A stretch of DNA of 64,000 bases, from contig JALOBT010000004.1 in assembly GCA_023228125.1 (NCBI GenBank), positions 1-64,000 of the forward strand. Reading direction: 5' to 3'. The first letter of the stretch is position 1. Every line of letters begins with the position of its first letter. The stretch is from Candidatus Cloacimonadota bacterium. GTDB lineage: Bacteria > Cloacimonadota > Cloacimonadia > Cloacimonadales > Cloacimonadaceae. The notes beneath the pieces were generated by a model that worked only from the letters and a program-made list of their open reading frames with translations, was not told where the DNA came from and searched no databases. Shown piece by piece: positions 26,701-34,455 of this stretch. The position numbers and the translations under genes were made by a program.

Positions 26701-29200
26701 GGTTTGTTCCAATGGCTTTATCGCCCTCGGCGTCACCGAAAATGGTGAATTCAGGAACTTCCGTTTGCCTGGTGCCATGGGTCCCAGCCCCATGATCGCT
26801 CCTTTCTGGGATGATCTTGCCACTCATTCCGGCAGCGGGATCTATACTATGTTTGATCGCAACAACCATTCTTTTATCATCGAATGGTACAATCTGCACA
26901 ATGGCAAAAACGGCAGTTCACCGGAAACTTTCCAGGTGATTCTTTATGATCAAGCCGTCCATAATACCAGTCTGGGTGATGGCCCCATCAAGTTCCAGTA
27001 CCATACCTTTAACAACGTGGATTCTCAATCTGGAAACAAACATGGAAACTTTTGCAGCATCGGTATTGAAGACCATACCGGCACCCGGGGCTTGGAATAT
27101 ACTTTCAATAACCTCTATCCCACAGCCGCAGCTCCACTTTCAAACGGCAAAGCACTATATATTACCAATGTTTCCACCTATCACGAAGTGGCAAATCTGC
27201 TGATCGCCGACACCTTTTTGGATGATCCCAACAACGTGGTGGAGCCCGGAGAAAGCGTAAGTCTGGGCGTGCTGCTGGAAAATTCCGGCAATCTGCTGGC
27301 CGTGGATATCACAGCCACCCTCTTCACGCCAGACCAGTATGTGACTATCGGAACCGCCAGCTCTGGATATTTCGCTCTGTATCCTGGAACCAGCGGTGTA
27401 AACCGCAGCCCCTTCACCTTCACTGTGGCCCATGATTGCCCGGCAGGACACGTAATCCCATTTTCCTTGAATGTTGAATTTAATGAAACTATGTGGAGTC
27501 GTCAATTCAGCATCCAGGTAGATTCTGCTCAATTGCACTACCATTCCTTCTTGATCTCGGATGCTGAAGGCAATGATAATGGTGTGATCGATCCCGATGA
27601 AGCGGTGAAGCTGATAGTGAACCTGCATAATAGCAGCATCGTGGATGCACGTGATATCAGCGTTACCCTGGATAGTTCGGTGCCCAATCTCACACTTACG
27701 AATCCCGAGAAGACCGTTCCTCTGCTGGCTGGAAATCAGCTCATGCAAGTCGTTTTTGATCTTGATTTTACCGGTGTAACAAGTGTCCCTGGCTATCTGC
27801 CTGTGCATTTCACCGCTACTCCCCTCAGCGGGGAAGCTGTGGATCAGACTATCAATATCCCTTACTATCTGCCCAATGTGGAGCATGATTTTGAGCTGAA
27901 TAACGGCGAATTTGTCTCTGAAACCGGCTGGGCCTGGGGAACTCCTGTAAACGTTAATGCCTATAGCGGCAGCAAAGTATGGGCTACCAACCTCAGTGGA
28001 CAATATCCCGTAAACGTGACTTATCATATGTACACCCCGCGTTACGTCTTGGGCAGTGGCAGCCAGCTTAGCTTTATGCACAATTACTCTATAGAACAGG
28101 ATTACGACGGGATAAACCTATCCATCTCCACCAATAACGGCAATAGCTGGACAGTGATTCCTCCCCTCGGAGCATACAATGGCTCCGCTATCCCCGGCCT
28201 TAATTTCGAAAATGGCTGGACTGGAGCAAGCACCGGCTGGGTGAATGCGGTCTTCGATCTCAGTGAGTATGCCGATCAGGAGGTAAAGTTCCGTTTCCGC
28301 CTGGGCTCAAATGGATCGAATAACGGCCCCGGCTGGTTTATCGATGATTTCCAGCTCAGCGGTGTAAACCTCAAGACTGGCTATGTTCAGGGAATGGTGT
28401 GTCTGATATCTGGGGTCGATCCCAGCCTGGCTACCGTGATGTCTTCGGGACGCTTTGTCACCAATCCGGATAGCGAAGGCAGCTTCAGATTGTATCTGCC
28501 CAATGGCACCCATTCTGTTACCGCCAGCTTGCCAAATCACCAGAGTTCTACTCTGAACAACATTCATCTCACTGTGGATGCACCGGTGGTCACAGCAGAA
28601 TTTACGCTCATCGATCTGCCCCCTGTGCAAGACATCACTCTTGAGGTGGACAATAGTACCGGTGGTCTGATCATCTTCTGGGCTCCTCCCTCCGAGCCGG
28701 TCTTTTCTGTTTCTGCTTACAGAGTATATCGCAGGTTTGATAGCGGGCCCTTTGAGCTGGCTTTGCAAACCGAAGACGCCTCCTACTGTGAAAGCCTGAT
28801 CTATGATGGAGAATACAAATACTACGTCACCGCACTTTATCTGGGCGAAGAAGGTGCTCCTTCGGCTGTCTTGGATGTCCCCTTCCCTTATGTGAGCAAT
28901 GAAGATCCTCAGATTCCGCAGTTACAGACTGCTCTGGGTAAGAACTACCCCAATCCTTTCAATCCTACCACCACCATCTCATTTACCCTGGCCGAGCCTG
29001 GCCCCGCCAGCCTCAAAATCTACAATGCCAAAGGCCAGCTTGTGCGCCAGCTTGCAAATTCGCAGTACACAGCCGGTCAACATCATTTGATCTGGGATGG
29101 ACGCGATGCTCTGGGACGTCCAGTCTCCTCAGGTTTGTACTTCTACCGCTTGCAGAGCCAGGACTATAGCCAGTCTCACAAGATGATCCTGATGAAATAG
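23747..29200 (+). CDS. Giant secreted C25-like protein with T9SS sorting domain (copy 2)
   Basis: 1,817 residues, a close tandem paralogue of the upstream gene over its whole length: signal peptide MKKLAMLMLVSLICGFAFA, C25-like domain, Ig-like and jelly-roll regions, FnIII-like domain and C-terminal NYPNPFNPTTTISF sorting domain. The catalytic Cys position is kept (Cys466 in ITCGT), and the His position is again Arg (Arg439 in YSFRGL). A 179-base stretch is identical to copy 1 (24872-25050 versus 19174-19352) while flanking DNA differs often, pointing to gene conversion. The leader AGAGGATAAACAATG is shared with copy 1. It is probably a surface adhesin or binding protein; proteolysis is uncertain. 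Confidence 0.8.
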   Translation: MKKLAMLMLVSLICGFAFAAGVSNALSSYKPAFELQAQDSSGMDISFTLPAFEIKNELSNGQIFQRIDLPDAGTLMQDGMPELPVITTTIAVPHQGSVSIAVQNAQQSMLSQYKAYPLQQGNELGQLKAFVQNINYYSSGGVFPSSIAECGEPMILRDFRIVTIQINPFSYNVSTQELIVYDHIQIRVNFTDQPGPNELPGPVQYISPSFDKIYNAVIQNYNDYRGIMIADTPPRFLIIHGNTTDVNFHSALNNYVLWKRQKGADVDVFNTAANQAGYSTSSIQSFIRARYNNLATRPDYVILIGDTIGSFAVPAFKYATGDTDYPYTHMNTTDMLGDIFVGRISVENISQLLLLFEKIYAYERNIDTASASWLDRMLLVGDTDPSGISCMYINKYIKEMASQVNPDYTFTELYGPSFPSFVPSINSAINQGVGFYSFRGLADYNPPSASSLYNGNKLLHAVNITCGTNSFASGTSQMEAFIRYGTTVAPKGAVTGIGMSTTLTHTTFNNVLHGGIFEGIFVHEMRSMGEALLCGRLHVNGIFGISSPDNAAKFAHWCNLVGDPTMEVFTGRPGSFQISTEANIPLGLTLLDVAVTDSNGIVQEGTSVTLSQGQTILSRSYTDAQGQAILVLPETMSAGIATITVSSHNFKPLQITKNIVNLPALVPAAIIIDDDNQGASTGNGNGVATAGETVEIFFGLKNTGTYTISGISGTVSSSSPWINILSGNIEYPAIPSGATGNNFTPIIVQIAPATPPETMLRLYLNLTDSSGQSYVVSEFIPVEAAKIVFVEISVLDYADGILEPDETASLSITLKNIGAIGLSNIQARLYTENYLLSIVRNTAFIGSMPLNQPVTSSQSESFIVWLRPETLPGMVIPMYVKLYNASGFEQIVHFSLTVGQVSQTDPLGPDSYGYVIYDWTDLAYPEAPVYSWIEIATQAGGAGTALPITDLRGYDEGDQVGAQSLSVVNLPFPFQFYGQIYDQITVCSNGFIALGVTENGEFRNFRLPGAMGPSPMIAPFWDDLATHSGSGIYTMFDRNNHSFIIEWYNLHNGKNGSSPETFQVILYDQAVHNTSLGDGPIKFQYHTFNNVDSQSGNKHGNFCSIGIEDHTGTRGLEYTFNNLYPTAAAPLSNGKALYITNVSTYHEVANLLIADTFLDDPNNVVEPGESVSLGVLLENSGNLLAVDITATLFTPDQYVTIGTASSGYFALYPGTSGVNRSPFTFTVAHDCPAGHVIPFSLNVEFNETMWSRQFSIQVDSAQLHYHSFLISDAEGNDNGVIDPDEAVKLIVNLHNSSIVDARDISVTLDSSVPNLTLTNPEKTVPLLAGNQLMQVVFDLDFTGVTSVPGYLPVHFTATPLSGEAVDQTINIPYYLPNVEHDFELNNGEFVSETGWAWGTPVNVNAYSGSKVWATNLSGQYPVNVTYHMYTPRYVLGSGSQLSFMHNYSIEQDYDGINLSISTNNGNSWTVIPPLGAYNGSAIPGLNFENGWTGASTGWVNAVFDLSEYADQEVKFRFRLGSNGSNNGPGWFIDDFQLSGVNLKTGYVQGMVCLISGVDPSLATVMSSGRFVTNPDSEGSFRLYLPNGTHSVTASLPNHQSSTLNNIHLTVDAPVVTAEFTLIDLPPVQDITLEVDNSTGGLIIFWAPPSEPVFSVSAYRVYRRFDSGPFELALQTEDASYCESLIYDGEYKYYVTALYLGEEGAPSAVLDVPFPYVSNEDPQIPQLQTALGKNYPNPFNPTTTISFTLAEPGPASLKIYNAKGQLVRQLANSQYTAGQHHLIWDGRDALGRPVSSGLYFYRLQSQDYSQSHKMILMK

Positions 29201-29216
29201 TGTTTATGACTAATGT

Positions 29217-29255
29217 GATATCCCCAAAGCCCTTGGTTTCGGGGATATCTTTTTT
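29217..29255 (+). terminator. Rho-independent terminator after copy 2
   Basis: The stem GATATCCCC...GGGGATATC with an inner extension AAAGCC/GGTTTC (wobble allowed) is followed by TTTTTT. It lies 16 bases past the second C25-like stop and resembles the terminator after copy 1 in its CCCCA.AGCCCTTGG core. Confidence 0.9.
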
Positions 29256-29286
29256 AAACACTCAAGGCCAGGTATTACCAAGAGAC

Positions 29287-29525
29287 TGTTCAACAAGTTT
29301 CGATTATTTTCCAATAACTTAGCTGATTCTCTAGTCTAAAAAGTGGGCGAGGCATCCTTCCTGCAATCCATTCCTCAGAATTGACCTGGCGCCTTTGGAT
29401 GGTTTTCATGCAAAACAGTGAATGTTCTTGTGTCGTTCACATGAAAGCTGTGAGTCTTGGAGTTCAAAGTGCCTAAGATAACTATCAATTTACCATAAGC
29501 TTAGCGGCACTTTGGACTTCAAGCG
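29287..29525 (+). repeat. Long dispersed repeat, copy A
   Basis: These 239 bases match 49041-49280 in reverse complement with only about a dozen differences by eye, starting TGTTCAACAAGTTTCGATT and ending GGACTTCAAGCG. The last third is a GGAGTTC-type hairpin. No ORF of interest lies inside. Together with the neighbouring palindrome remnant it forms the left inverted repeat that brackets about 18 kb. Confidence 0.85.
29457..29522 (+). repeat. GGAGTTC hairpin family, copy 1
   Basis: The 17-base arms TTGGAGTTCAAAGTGCC and GGCACTTTGGACTTCAA pair fully, with two G-T wobbles, and TAAG/CTTA extends the stem inward past a 2-base bulge. The sequence between the arms is AT-rich. Family members share the outer arms but differ in the inner stem. 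Confidence 0.8.
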
Positions 29526-29551
29526 GCAGTGGGAAACCTTGCCGAGTGCTG

Positions 29552-29617
29552 TTGAAGTCCATTCCGACCTGTTATTAACACTAACACTAAAATAATCGAA
29601 GCCGGATTGAACTCCAA
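29552..29617 (-). repeat. GGAGTTC hairpin family, copy 2
   Basis: Read on the minus strand, the arms are TTGGAGTTCAATCCGGC and GTCGGAATGGACTTCAA, which pair with one mismatch and a few wobbles. The inner stem TCCGGC/GTCGGA differs from copy 1 but stays complementary. Confidence 0.7.
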
Positions 29618-29658
29618 GGCCTTTCTTGGGTCCGTAGCGAAAATGTGTTTTCAGTCAA

Positions 29659-29731
29659 GTTAGATAGTAAGTTAGATAGTAAGTTAGATAGTAAGTTAGA
29701 TAGTTAGATAGTAAGTTAGATAGTTAGATAG
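29659..29731. repeat. Tandem repeat GTTAGATAGTAA
   Basis: Alternating 12-base (GTTAGATAGTAA) and 8-base (GTTAGATA) units, about seven in total. It directly abuts the purine-box side of the deleted palindrome copy, as tandem tracts do in the other two palindrome copies. Confidence 0.85.
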
Positions 29732-29836
29732 CAAATCCTATATTTGATCCTTTCTCCCTCTCTTTAAAGCGTCGATCACATCTTTCAAATGAGAAAGGAG
29801 AACCCAAGAATGCTGGTTTATCTGGATGAAAAAGAC
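29731..29836 (-). repeat. Palindrome element P3, central arms deleted
   Basis: Read on the minus strand it shares both flanks of P2 (48136-48325): on one side TGATCGACGC followed by GAGAGGGAGAAAGGATCAAAT and GGATTTGC, on the other TTTTTCATCC, GATAAACCAGCATTCT and CTCATTTGA. The 35-base arms are missing except for about 12 bases (AAAGATGTGATC). This is what a precise or slipped loss of the palindrome would leave. Confidence 0.7.
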
Positions 29837-30165
29837 TTGTAAATGACCCTGCAAATGACCCTGCAAATGCCCCTGTAAATGACCCTGTAAATGAGACTAT
29901 AAATGCGCCTATAAATGCACCTATAAATGCACCTATAAATGCACCTGTAAATGCACCTGTAAATCTTAGCGACACTCAGCAAAATATCATTGATAAGATC
30001 ATGGATAATTCCTCAGTATCTTATGATACCTTGGCTGATATCTTAGACCTAAACAGAACTACTGTAATGCGAAATATTCAGATACTTAAGAAGGCGGGCA
30101 TTCTAACCCGCATCGGTTCAGACAAAACCGGTTACTGGCAAGTTAATGATGAGTTCAAGGGCTAA
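29830..30165 (+). pseudogene. C-terminal remnant of an AlbA_2/AAA_4-type DNA-binding regulator
   Basis: The frame opens right after a TGA (29827-29829) and has no good start. It first encodes about ten tetrapeptides of the type NDPA/NAPV/NAPI from a 12-base repeat (29840-29960), then a winged-helix end (NIIDKIMDNSSVSYDTLADI, LDLNRTTVMRNIQILKKAG, RIGSDKTGYWQV). This order, N-D-P-V type repeats followed by a helix-turn-helix and GSDKTGYW, is typical of the C-terminus of putative ATP-binding/AlbA_2 transcriptional regulators often found near mobile DNA. The ~350-residue N-terminal part is absent. It borders a repeat shared with 48 kb, so rearrangement probably removed it. Confidence 0.7.
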
Positions 30166-30407
30166 TTGATTCTCTCAAAACCATAAGAGTCTCATCCTTG
30201 CCCTCTCGCACACCCAGCTAAAGACTTTAATTCAAGTCTAACACGTTTTCGACTCGAGTTGACTTGAGATTTCGAGTCATCTCGAGTCCAAGACATGTTA
30301 TCAGCAAGTCCAGCACTCAAGGAGGCCATTACCTGTTGGATTGTAGACGTCTCGTCTACAGAGCACGGAACGTGCTCCCTTTTCAAGCTCACTTCCCTTG
30401 CCCCAGC

Positions 30408-30537
30408 TTGCTCTTCGTGTATCAAGGCCTTCGGCCTTGTTCGACGCGAGACGCATCGAATCCAGCAATTCAAGCTTACTCTTCGTGCATCAAGGCCTCC
30501 AGCCTTGTTCGACACGAGACTCAAACGAATCCAGCGG
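30408..30537. repeat. Two-copy tandem repeat with internal hairpin
   Basis: Two units of about 65 bases, each reading AGCTTRCTCTTCGTGYATCAAGGCCT, then a short loop, CCTTGTTCGACRCGAGACKC and GAATCCAGC. AAGGCCT..GGCCTT-type pairing forms a small hairpin in the first unit. Related words (ACACGAGACGTATCCAATCCAGCA) occur at about 45540 and 54462. Confidence 0.65.
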
Positions 30538-30630
30538 CCACTCAGCTTTGAGAAAGGTAGATCACCTGCAAGCTCAGGCGAATCTCATTTCTCCAAAGCT
30601 TTCCCTTATATCCCTCATCTGAAAATCTGA

Positions 30631-30658
30631 TTGACAGCAAAACAGTTTGTTTTATACT
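30631..30658 (+). promoter_or_regulatory. Sigma-70-like promoter for the purine cluster
   Basis: -35 TTGACA (30631-30636), a 16-base spacer, and -10 TATACT (30653-30658), five of six matches to consensus. It lies 32 bases before the first ATG of the operon, with AAGGAAG as ribosome site. No operator or riboswitch fold is evident. Confidence 0.65.
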
Positions 30659-30689
30659 TGTATTTAAGGATTTTGAGAAAGGAAGAATT

Positions 30690-32018
30690 ATGGAAAAGTA
30701 TATTATTCACGGAGCCGATATCCTCAGTTTTGACCCTGCCAGAGCTTATCTGAGCGGGCATGCACTGCAAGTGGAGAACGGCATAATTAGCAAAATCGCA
30801 GCTTACGAAGAGCTGAAAGATGAGCATTGTGAATTCATCGATGCCAGCGGTAAGATTCTGATGCCGGGGCTCATCAACGCCCATCACCATTTTTATTCGA
30901 CCTTTGTCACCGGTCTGGGCAAAGCCGCGCCTTCCCAAAGTTTTGATGAAGTCCTGGAAAATCTCTGGTGGCGGCTGGACAAAAAGCTTACTCTGAAAGA
31001 CAGCTATATGAGTGCGCTGATATCTATGCTCAATGCGATCAAGAAAGGCTGCACCACGATTATCGATCATCATGCCTCGCCGTATCATATTCCGGGCTCA
31101 TTAAATGAGATAGCCAGAGCGGTGAAGGATGCTGGTATCCGTGCCAGCCTCTGTTATGAAGTGTCGGATCGGGATGGCCTGCCCCGGCGCGATGAAGGAA
31201 TTAGGGAAAATGCTGAGTTCATCAAAGCCTATCAAGCTGGCGCAGATCCGCATCTGAGAGCGCTGTTTGGCATGCACGCCGCCTTCACGCTGTCCGATGA
31301 AAGTCTGAGCAAGATTTCCGCTCTGGTGAGTGAACTGAATTGCGGCGTTCACATTCATGCTGCTGAGGCACAAAGTGATCAGGACTATAATATTCAGCAT
31401 TATGGCAAGCATGTGGTGGAGCGTCTCAAGGATTTTGATTTGATCAATGATAAGAGCATCCTGGCCCATGGCGTGCACCTCACTCCCAAAGAAATGATGA
31501 TCGTGGCCGAGCAAGGTGCAGCGATCGTGACGAATCCGCAAAGTAATCTCAACAACGCCGTAGGCATTGCCGATGTCTGCAAAATGGCCGAACTGGGCAT
31601 TACAGTAGGCCTGGGCACCGATGCCATGACGGTGAATATGCTGCAGGAACTGCGCGTAGGACTCTGGGCGCAGCATCTCAGACAGGAAAATCCCAATGCG
31701 GGCTTTATGGAAATCGCCTCCACCCTGCTCTTCAATAACCCTGCAATTGCCCAAAAGTATTGGGGTGCGGGACACGGAACTTTGGTGGAAGGTGCGGTGG
31801 CAGATATGATCCTGGTAGATTATGATCCGCATACCCCGCTGAATGCCGAAAGCTGGATTGGTCATGTGATCTATGGCCTCGCGGAAGCCAATGTAAGCGC
31901 CACCATCTGCGCAGGAAACATCCTGATGTGGGATGGCGAGTTGCTGCTGGGCTTTGATGAAGCAGAGCTAAAAGCAGAAAGTAGAGCCCTGGCCAAAGCC
32001 TTGTGGGAGAGATTTTAG
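30690..32018 (+). CDS. ssnA: SsnA-type aminohydrolase
   Basis: 442 residues, the length of E. coli SsnA, in the amidohydrolase superfamily (guanine-deaminase/chlorohydrolase branch). Metal and catalytic motifs are NAHHHFYS, HIHAAE, LAHGVHL and LGTDAM, with GCTTIIDHHASP as family context. Such enzymes hydrolytically deaminate purine-like rings using a bound metal in the cytoplasm. SsnA belongs to the gene set recently linked to anaerobic purine/uric-acid breakdown; its exact step is not fixed by sequence. It is the first gene of a ten-gene operon-like run with its own promoter. Ribosome site GAAAGGAAG precedes the ATG. Confidence 0.88.
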   Translation: MEKYIIHGADILSFDPARAYLSGHALQVENGIISKIAAYEELKDEHCEFIDASGKILMPGLINAHHHFYSTFVTGLGKAAPSQSFDEVLENLWWRLDKKLTLKDSYMSALISMLNAIKKGCTTIIDHHASPYHIPGSLNEIARAVKDAGIRASLCYEVSDRDGLPRRDEGIRENAEFIKAYQAGADPHLRALFGMHAAFTLSDESLSKISALVSELNCGVHIHAAEAQSDQDYNIQHYGKHVVERLKDFDLINDKSILAHGVHLTPKEMMIVAEQGAAIVTNPQSNLNNAVGIADVCKMAELGITVGLGTDAMTVNMLQELRVGLWAQHLRQENPNAGFMEIASTLLFNNPAIAQKYWGAGHGTLVEGAVADMILVDYDPHTPLNAESWIGHVIYGLAEANVSATICAGNILMWDGELLLGFDEAELKAESRALAKALWERF

Positions 32019-32071
32019 AGATTCTCACTCAGCGTGGAAGCTCAAGAAAGGAAATAAAAAGGAAACTTAAA

Positions 32072-33265
32072 ATGTATAAAGAAATTTACGCTAAAGCCAA
32101 GGCCTATGAGGCTGAGACAGTCCGCTTTTTGATGGATATGGTGAAAATACCCTCATTTTCCACCACAGAAAAAGAGGTGGTGCTGGCCATCAAAAAAGAA
32201 ATGGAAGCGGCGGGATTTGATGAGGTTTTCATCGATCCCCTGGGTAATGTGATCGGCCGCATAGGCAATGGTCCCAAAGTGATAGCCTTCGATGCCCATG
32301 TGGATACAGTCTATCCGGGCGAGCGTTCGCTCTGGGATTTTGATCCCTTCGACGCCCATGTAAAAGATGGCAAAGTCTGGGGACGCGGCACTGTGGATCA
32401 GGAAGGCGGTATGGCCTCTATGGTTACCGCAGGGCGCATCATCAAAGACTTGGGACTGCAAGAGGGCTTCACCCTCTATTTCACCGGAACGGTGATGGAA
32501 GAGGATTGTGACGGACTCTGCTGGCAGTACATCATCGCTGAAGACAAGATTCTGCCTGAACTGGTGGTGATTACCGAGCCCACCAATATGAATATTTACC
32601 GGGGACACCGCGGCCGCATGGAAATGATGGTGCATGTGAAGGGGCTGTCCTGTCACGGTTCTGCACCCGAACGCGGGGATAATGCCATCTACAAAATCTC
32701 GCGCATCGCTCTGGAAATAGAGAAGCTGCACACCCGCCTGCATGAAGATGAATTCTTGGGCAAAGGCAGCATCGCGGTCACGGAAGTATATTTCACCGGG
32801 CCCTCGCAATGCGCCGTGCCGGATAGTGCGCGGATTCATTTGGACCGCCGGCTCACTTGGGGTGAGACCGAAACCAGCGCCGTGGCCGAGGTCGCCGAAG
32901 CCTGCCGTCTGGCTGGACAGCCCGATGCAGAAATCGAGGTGCTTAGCTATGCAGAAGCGGCTTATACCGGCTTGGTTTATCCCACCAAGAAGTATTATCC
33001 CACTTGGGTTACACCCGCAGATTCCCCTTGGATCAAGGCGGCTGAAGCCTCTTATACCCAGACCTTGGGCCGGGCTCCCAAAGTGGATAAATGGACTTTT
33101 TCCACCAATGGCGTGGCGATTGCCGGTATGCACGGCATCCCTTGTATAGGCCTGGGGCCGGGCAATGAAATCTATGCCCATGCACCCAATGAAGCCACTC
33201 CCATCAAAGACCTTACCGAAGCGGCCGCTTTTTATGCAGCGTTGATCTTTGAGCTCAAGCCATGA
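32072..33265 (+). CDS. ygeY: YgeY-type M20 family metallohydrolase
   Basis: A protein of about 397 residues of the M20/ArgE/DapE family, closest in layout to YgeY. Metal ligands: FDAHVDTVYPG, GRGTVDQEGG, TGTVMEEDCDG and the C-terminal region GPGNEIYAHAPNEATP. The dimerisation/lid part has HGSAPERGDNA. Family members hydrolyse amide bonds in small N-acyl or carbamoyl compounds. The start at 32072 (MYKEIYAKA) is favoured by AAGGAAA upstream; the frame is open to 32003 but without a ribosome site. Its stop overlaps the next ATG (ATGA). Next to ssnA and ygeW it is likely to process ring-opened purine intermediates. Confidence 0.87.
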   Translation: MYKEIYAKAKAYEAETVRFLMDMVKIPSFSTTEKEVVLAIKKEMEAAGFDEVFIDPLGNVIGRIGNGPKVIAFDAHVDTVYPGERSLWDFDPFDAHVKDGKVWGRGTVDQEGGMASMVTAGRIIKDLGLQEGFTLYFTGTVMEEDCDGLCWQYIIAEDKILPELVVITEPTNMNIYRGHRGRMEMMVHVKGLSCHGSAPERGDNAIYKISRIALEIEKLHTRLHEDEFLGKGSIAVTEVYFTGPSQCAVPDSARIHLDRRLTWGETETSAVAEVAEACRLAGQPDAEIEVLSYAEAAYTGLVYPTKKYYPTWVTPADSPWIKAAEASYTQTLGRAPKVDKWTFSTNGVAIAGMHGIPCIGLGPGNEIYAHAPNEATPIKDLTEAAAFYAALIFELKP

Positions 33266-34455
33266 ACTATTTTAATAACTACCGCTGCACCCGCTGTGGG
33301 CAGGAATACGAACCGGATCGCGTAAAGTATCTGTGTCCGGTTTGCAGCAAAGATTACCAGCCCGGTATGCCCCTGCCCGGCATCTTGGAATGTGTGTTTG
33401 ACTACGCTCGGATCGCTATAGCCTGGCAGGAGTTTTGCATAGCCTTCCCATCTGCGAATCCCAGCCAGAAGATCGAGGAGCTCTGTGAACTTTTCAGCCC
33501 TCTAAACAAAGAATACTATCCCAATCTACCCGTGGGCAATACACCCCTGATCTGCAGTCAGAGCCTGGTGGGGGAGAGCCTGTATCTGAAATTTGACGGA
33601 GTAAACCCCAGCGGCTCTTACAAAGACCGGGCTTCAAATCTGGTGGTGGCAGAAGCCAAACGCCTGGGCATCAAGGAGATCGTGACTGCCTCTACTGGCA
33701 ATGCCGCAGCTTCTTTGGCGGCCTTATGCGCTGCGGCAGGAATCAAAGCGGTGATCTTTGCCCCAGCCAAAGCACCTCCTGCCAAGCTGGTTCAGATCAA
33801 AATCCACAAAGCCGAACTGCATCTCGTAGAGGGCACTTATGACGACGCCTTTGCCGCAGCTCTGGCCTATTCCGCCACTCACGAATGTTTGAATCGCAAT
33901 ACCGCTTACCATCCCTTTACCATCGAGGGTAAGAAAACCGGAGGTTTGGAGCTGTATGCCCAGCTCGGTGTGGTGCCGGATTATATCTTCGTGCCCACGG
34001 GCGATGGCGTGATCCTATGTGGTATAGCCAAAGCCTTTTATGATCTGAAAGAAGCCGGCATCGCAGACCGCCTGCCCATCCTGGTAGCGGCTCAATCTGA
34101 AAGTTCAGATGCCATCACCAGCTACTGGGAAACCGGTGTCTATAAAGATGCTGCCAAACCGCAAACCGTGGCAGATTCGATCTCGGTGAAGACTCCCTCC
34201 GCCGCACACCTGGCCCTGAAAGTGCTCAAAGACACTAAGGGCATGGGCATCAGGGTGAGCGATGAGGAGATTCTCTCTGCGCAAAAGATGCTGGCTTCAC
34301 GCACCGGAATCTTCTGTGAACCCTCCAGCGCGGCTACCCTGGCAGCGTATTTCCAGGCCCGCGAACATGCTTTGATCAAGGATCAAGCTATTGTGGTGCT
34401 GATGCTTACCGGACACGGGCTCAAAGATATCAATGCGGTGAAGTTCGATGACTGA
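33262..34455 (+). CDS. Threonine-synthase-like PLP enzyme
   Basis: A 397-residue fold-type II PLP enzyme. It has an N-terminal zinc-ribbon-like pair (YRCTRCGQEY; YLCPVCSKDY), the PLP lysine in GSYKDRAS, the Asn loop STGNAAAS and FVPTGDGVILCG for the phosphate. Threonine synthases of this type convert O-phosphohomoserine to threonine. Its position inside the purine cluster, with overlaps on both sides, argues for a specialised role, perhaps in handling an amino acid released by the pathway (diaminopropionate or serine-like). Both readings are open: an ordinary thrC would normally sit with homoserine genes, which are not here. Confidence 0.7.
   Translation: MNYFNNYRCTRCGQEYEPDRVKYLCPVCSKDYQPGMPLPGILECVFDYARIAIAWQEFCIAFPSANPSQKIEELCELFSPLNKEYYPNLPVGNTPLICSQSLVGESLYLKFDGVNPSGSYKDRASNLVVAEAKRLGIKEIVTASTGNAAASLAALCAAAGIKAVIFAPAKAPPAKLVQIKIHKAELHLVEGTYDDAFAAALAYSATHECLNRNTAYHPFTIEGKKTGGLELYAQLGVVPDYIFVPTGDGVILCGIAKAFYDLKEAGIADRLPILVAAQSESSDAITSYWETGVYKDAAKPQTVADSISVKTPSAAHLALKVLKDTKGMGIRVSDEEILSAQKMLASRTGIFCEPSSAATLAAYFQAREHALIKDQAIVVLMLTGHGLKDINAVKFDD

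Larger units (their letters stand above)
29256..30689. other. Repeat-rich region between the C25-like genes and the purine cluster
   Basis: No intact gene. From left to right it holds the long inverted-repeat copy A (29287-29525), two GGAGTTC hairpins, a 12-base tandem tract, a deleted palindrome copy, a regulator gene remnant with its own 12-base repeat, a two-copy tandem repeat at 30408-30537 and the promoter of the purine cluster. The stretch 30333-30390 (GATTGTAGACGTCTCGTCTACAGAG...) is a copy of a family also at 45433. Confidence 0.6.

Noticed and set aside
29659..29731. Possible CRISPR array
   Set aside because: Units are 8-12 bases with no unique spacers, and no cas gene is in the window. 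The same holds for the repeats at 6052, 48327 and 54499.
29724..29975. Minus-strand frame encoding repeated TGAF/IGAF units
   Set aside because: It is the shadow of the 12-base repeat that encodes NAPI-type tetrapeptides in the plus-strand remnant, which ends in a recognisable winged helix.
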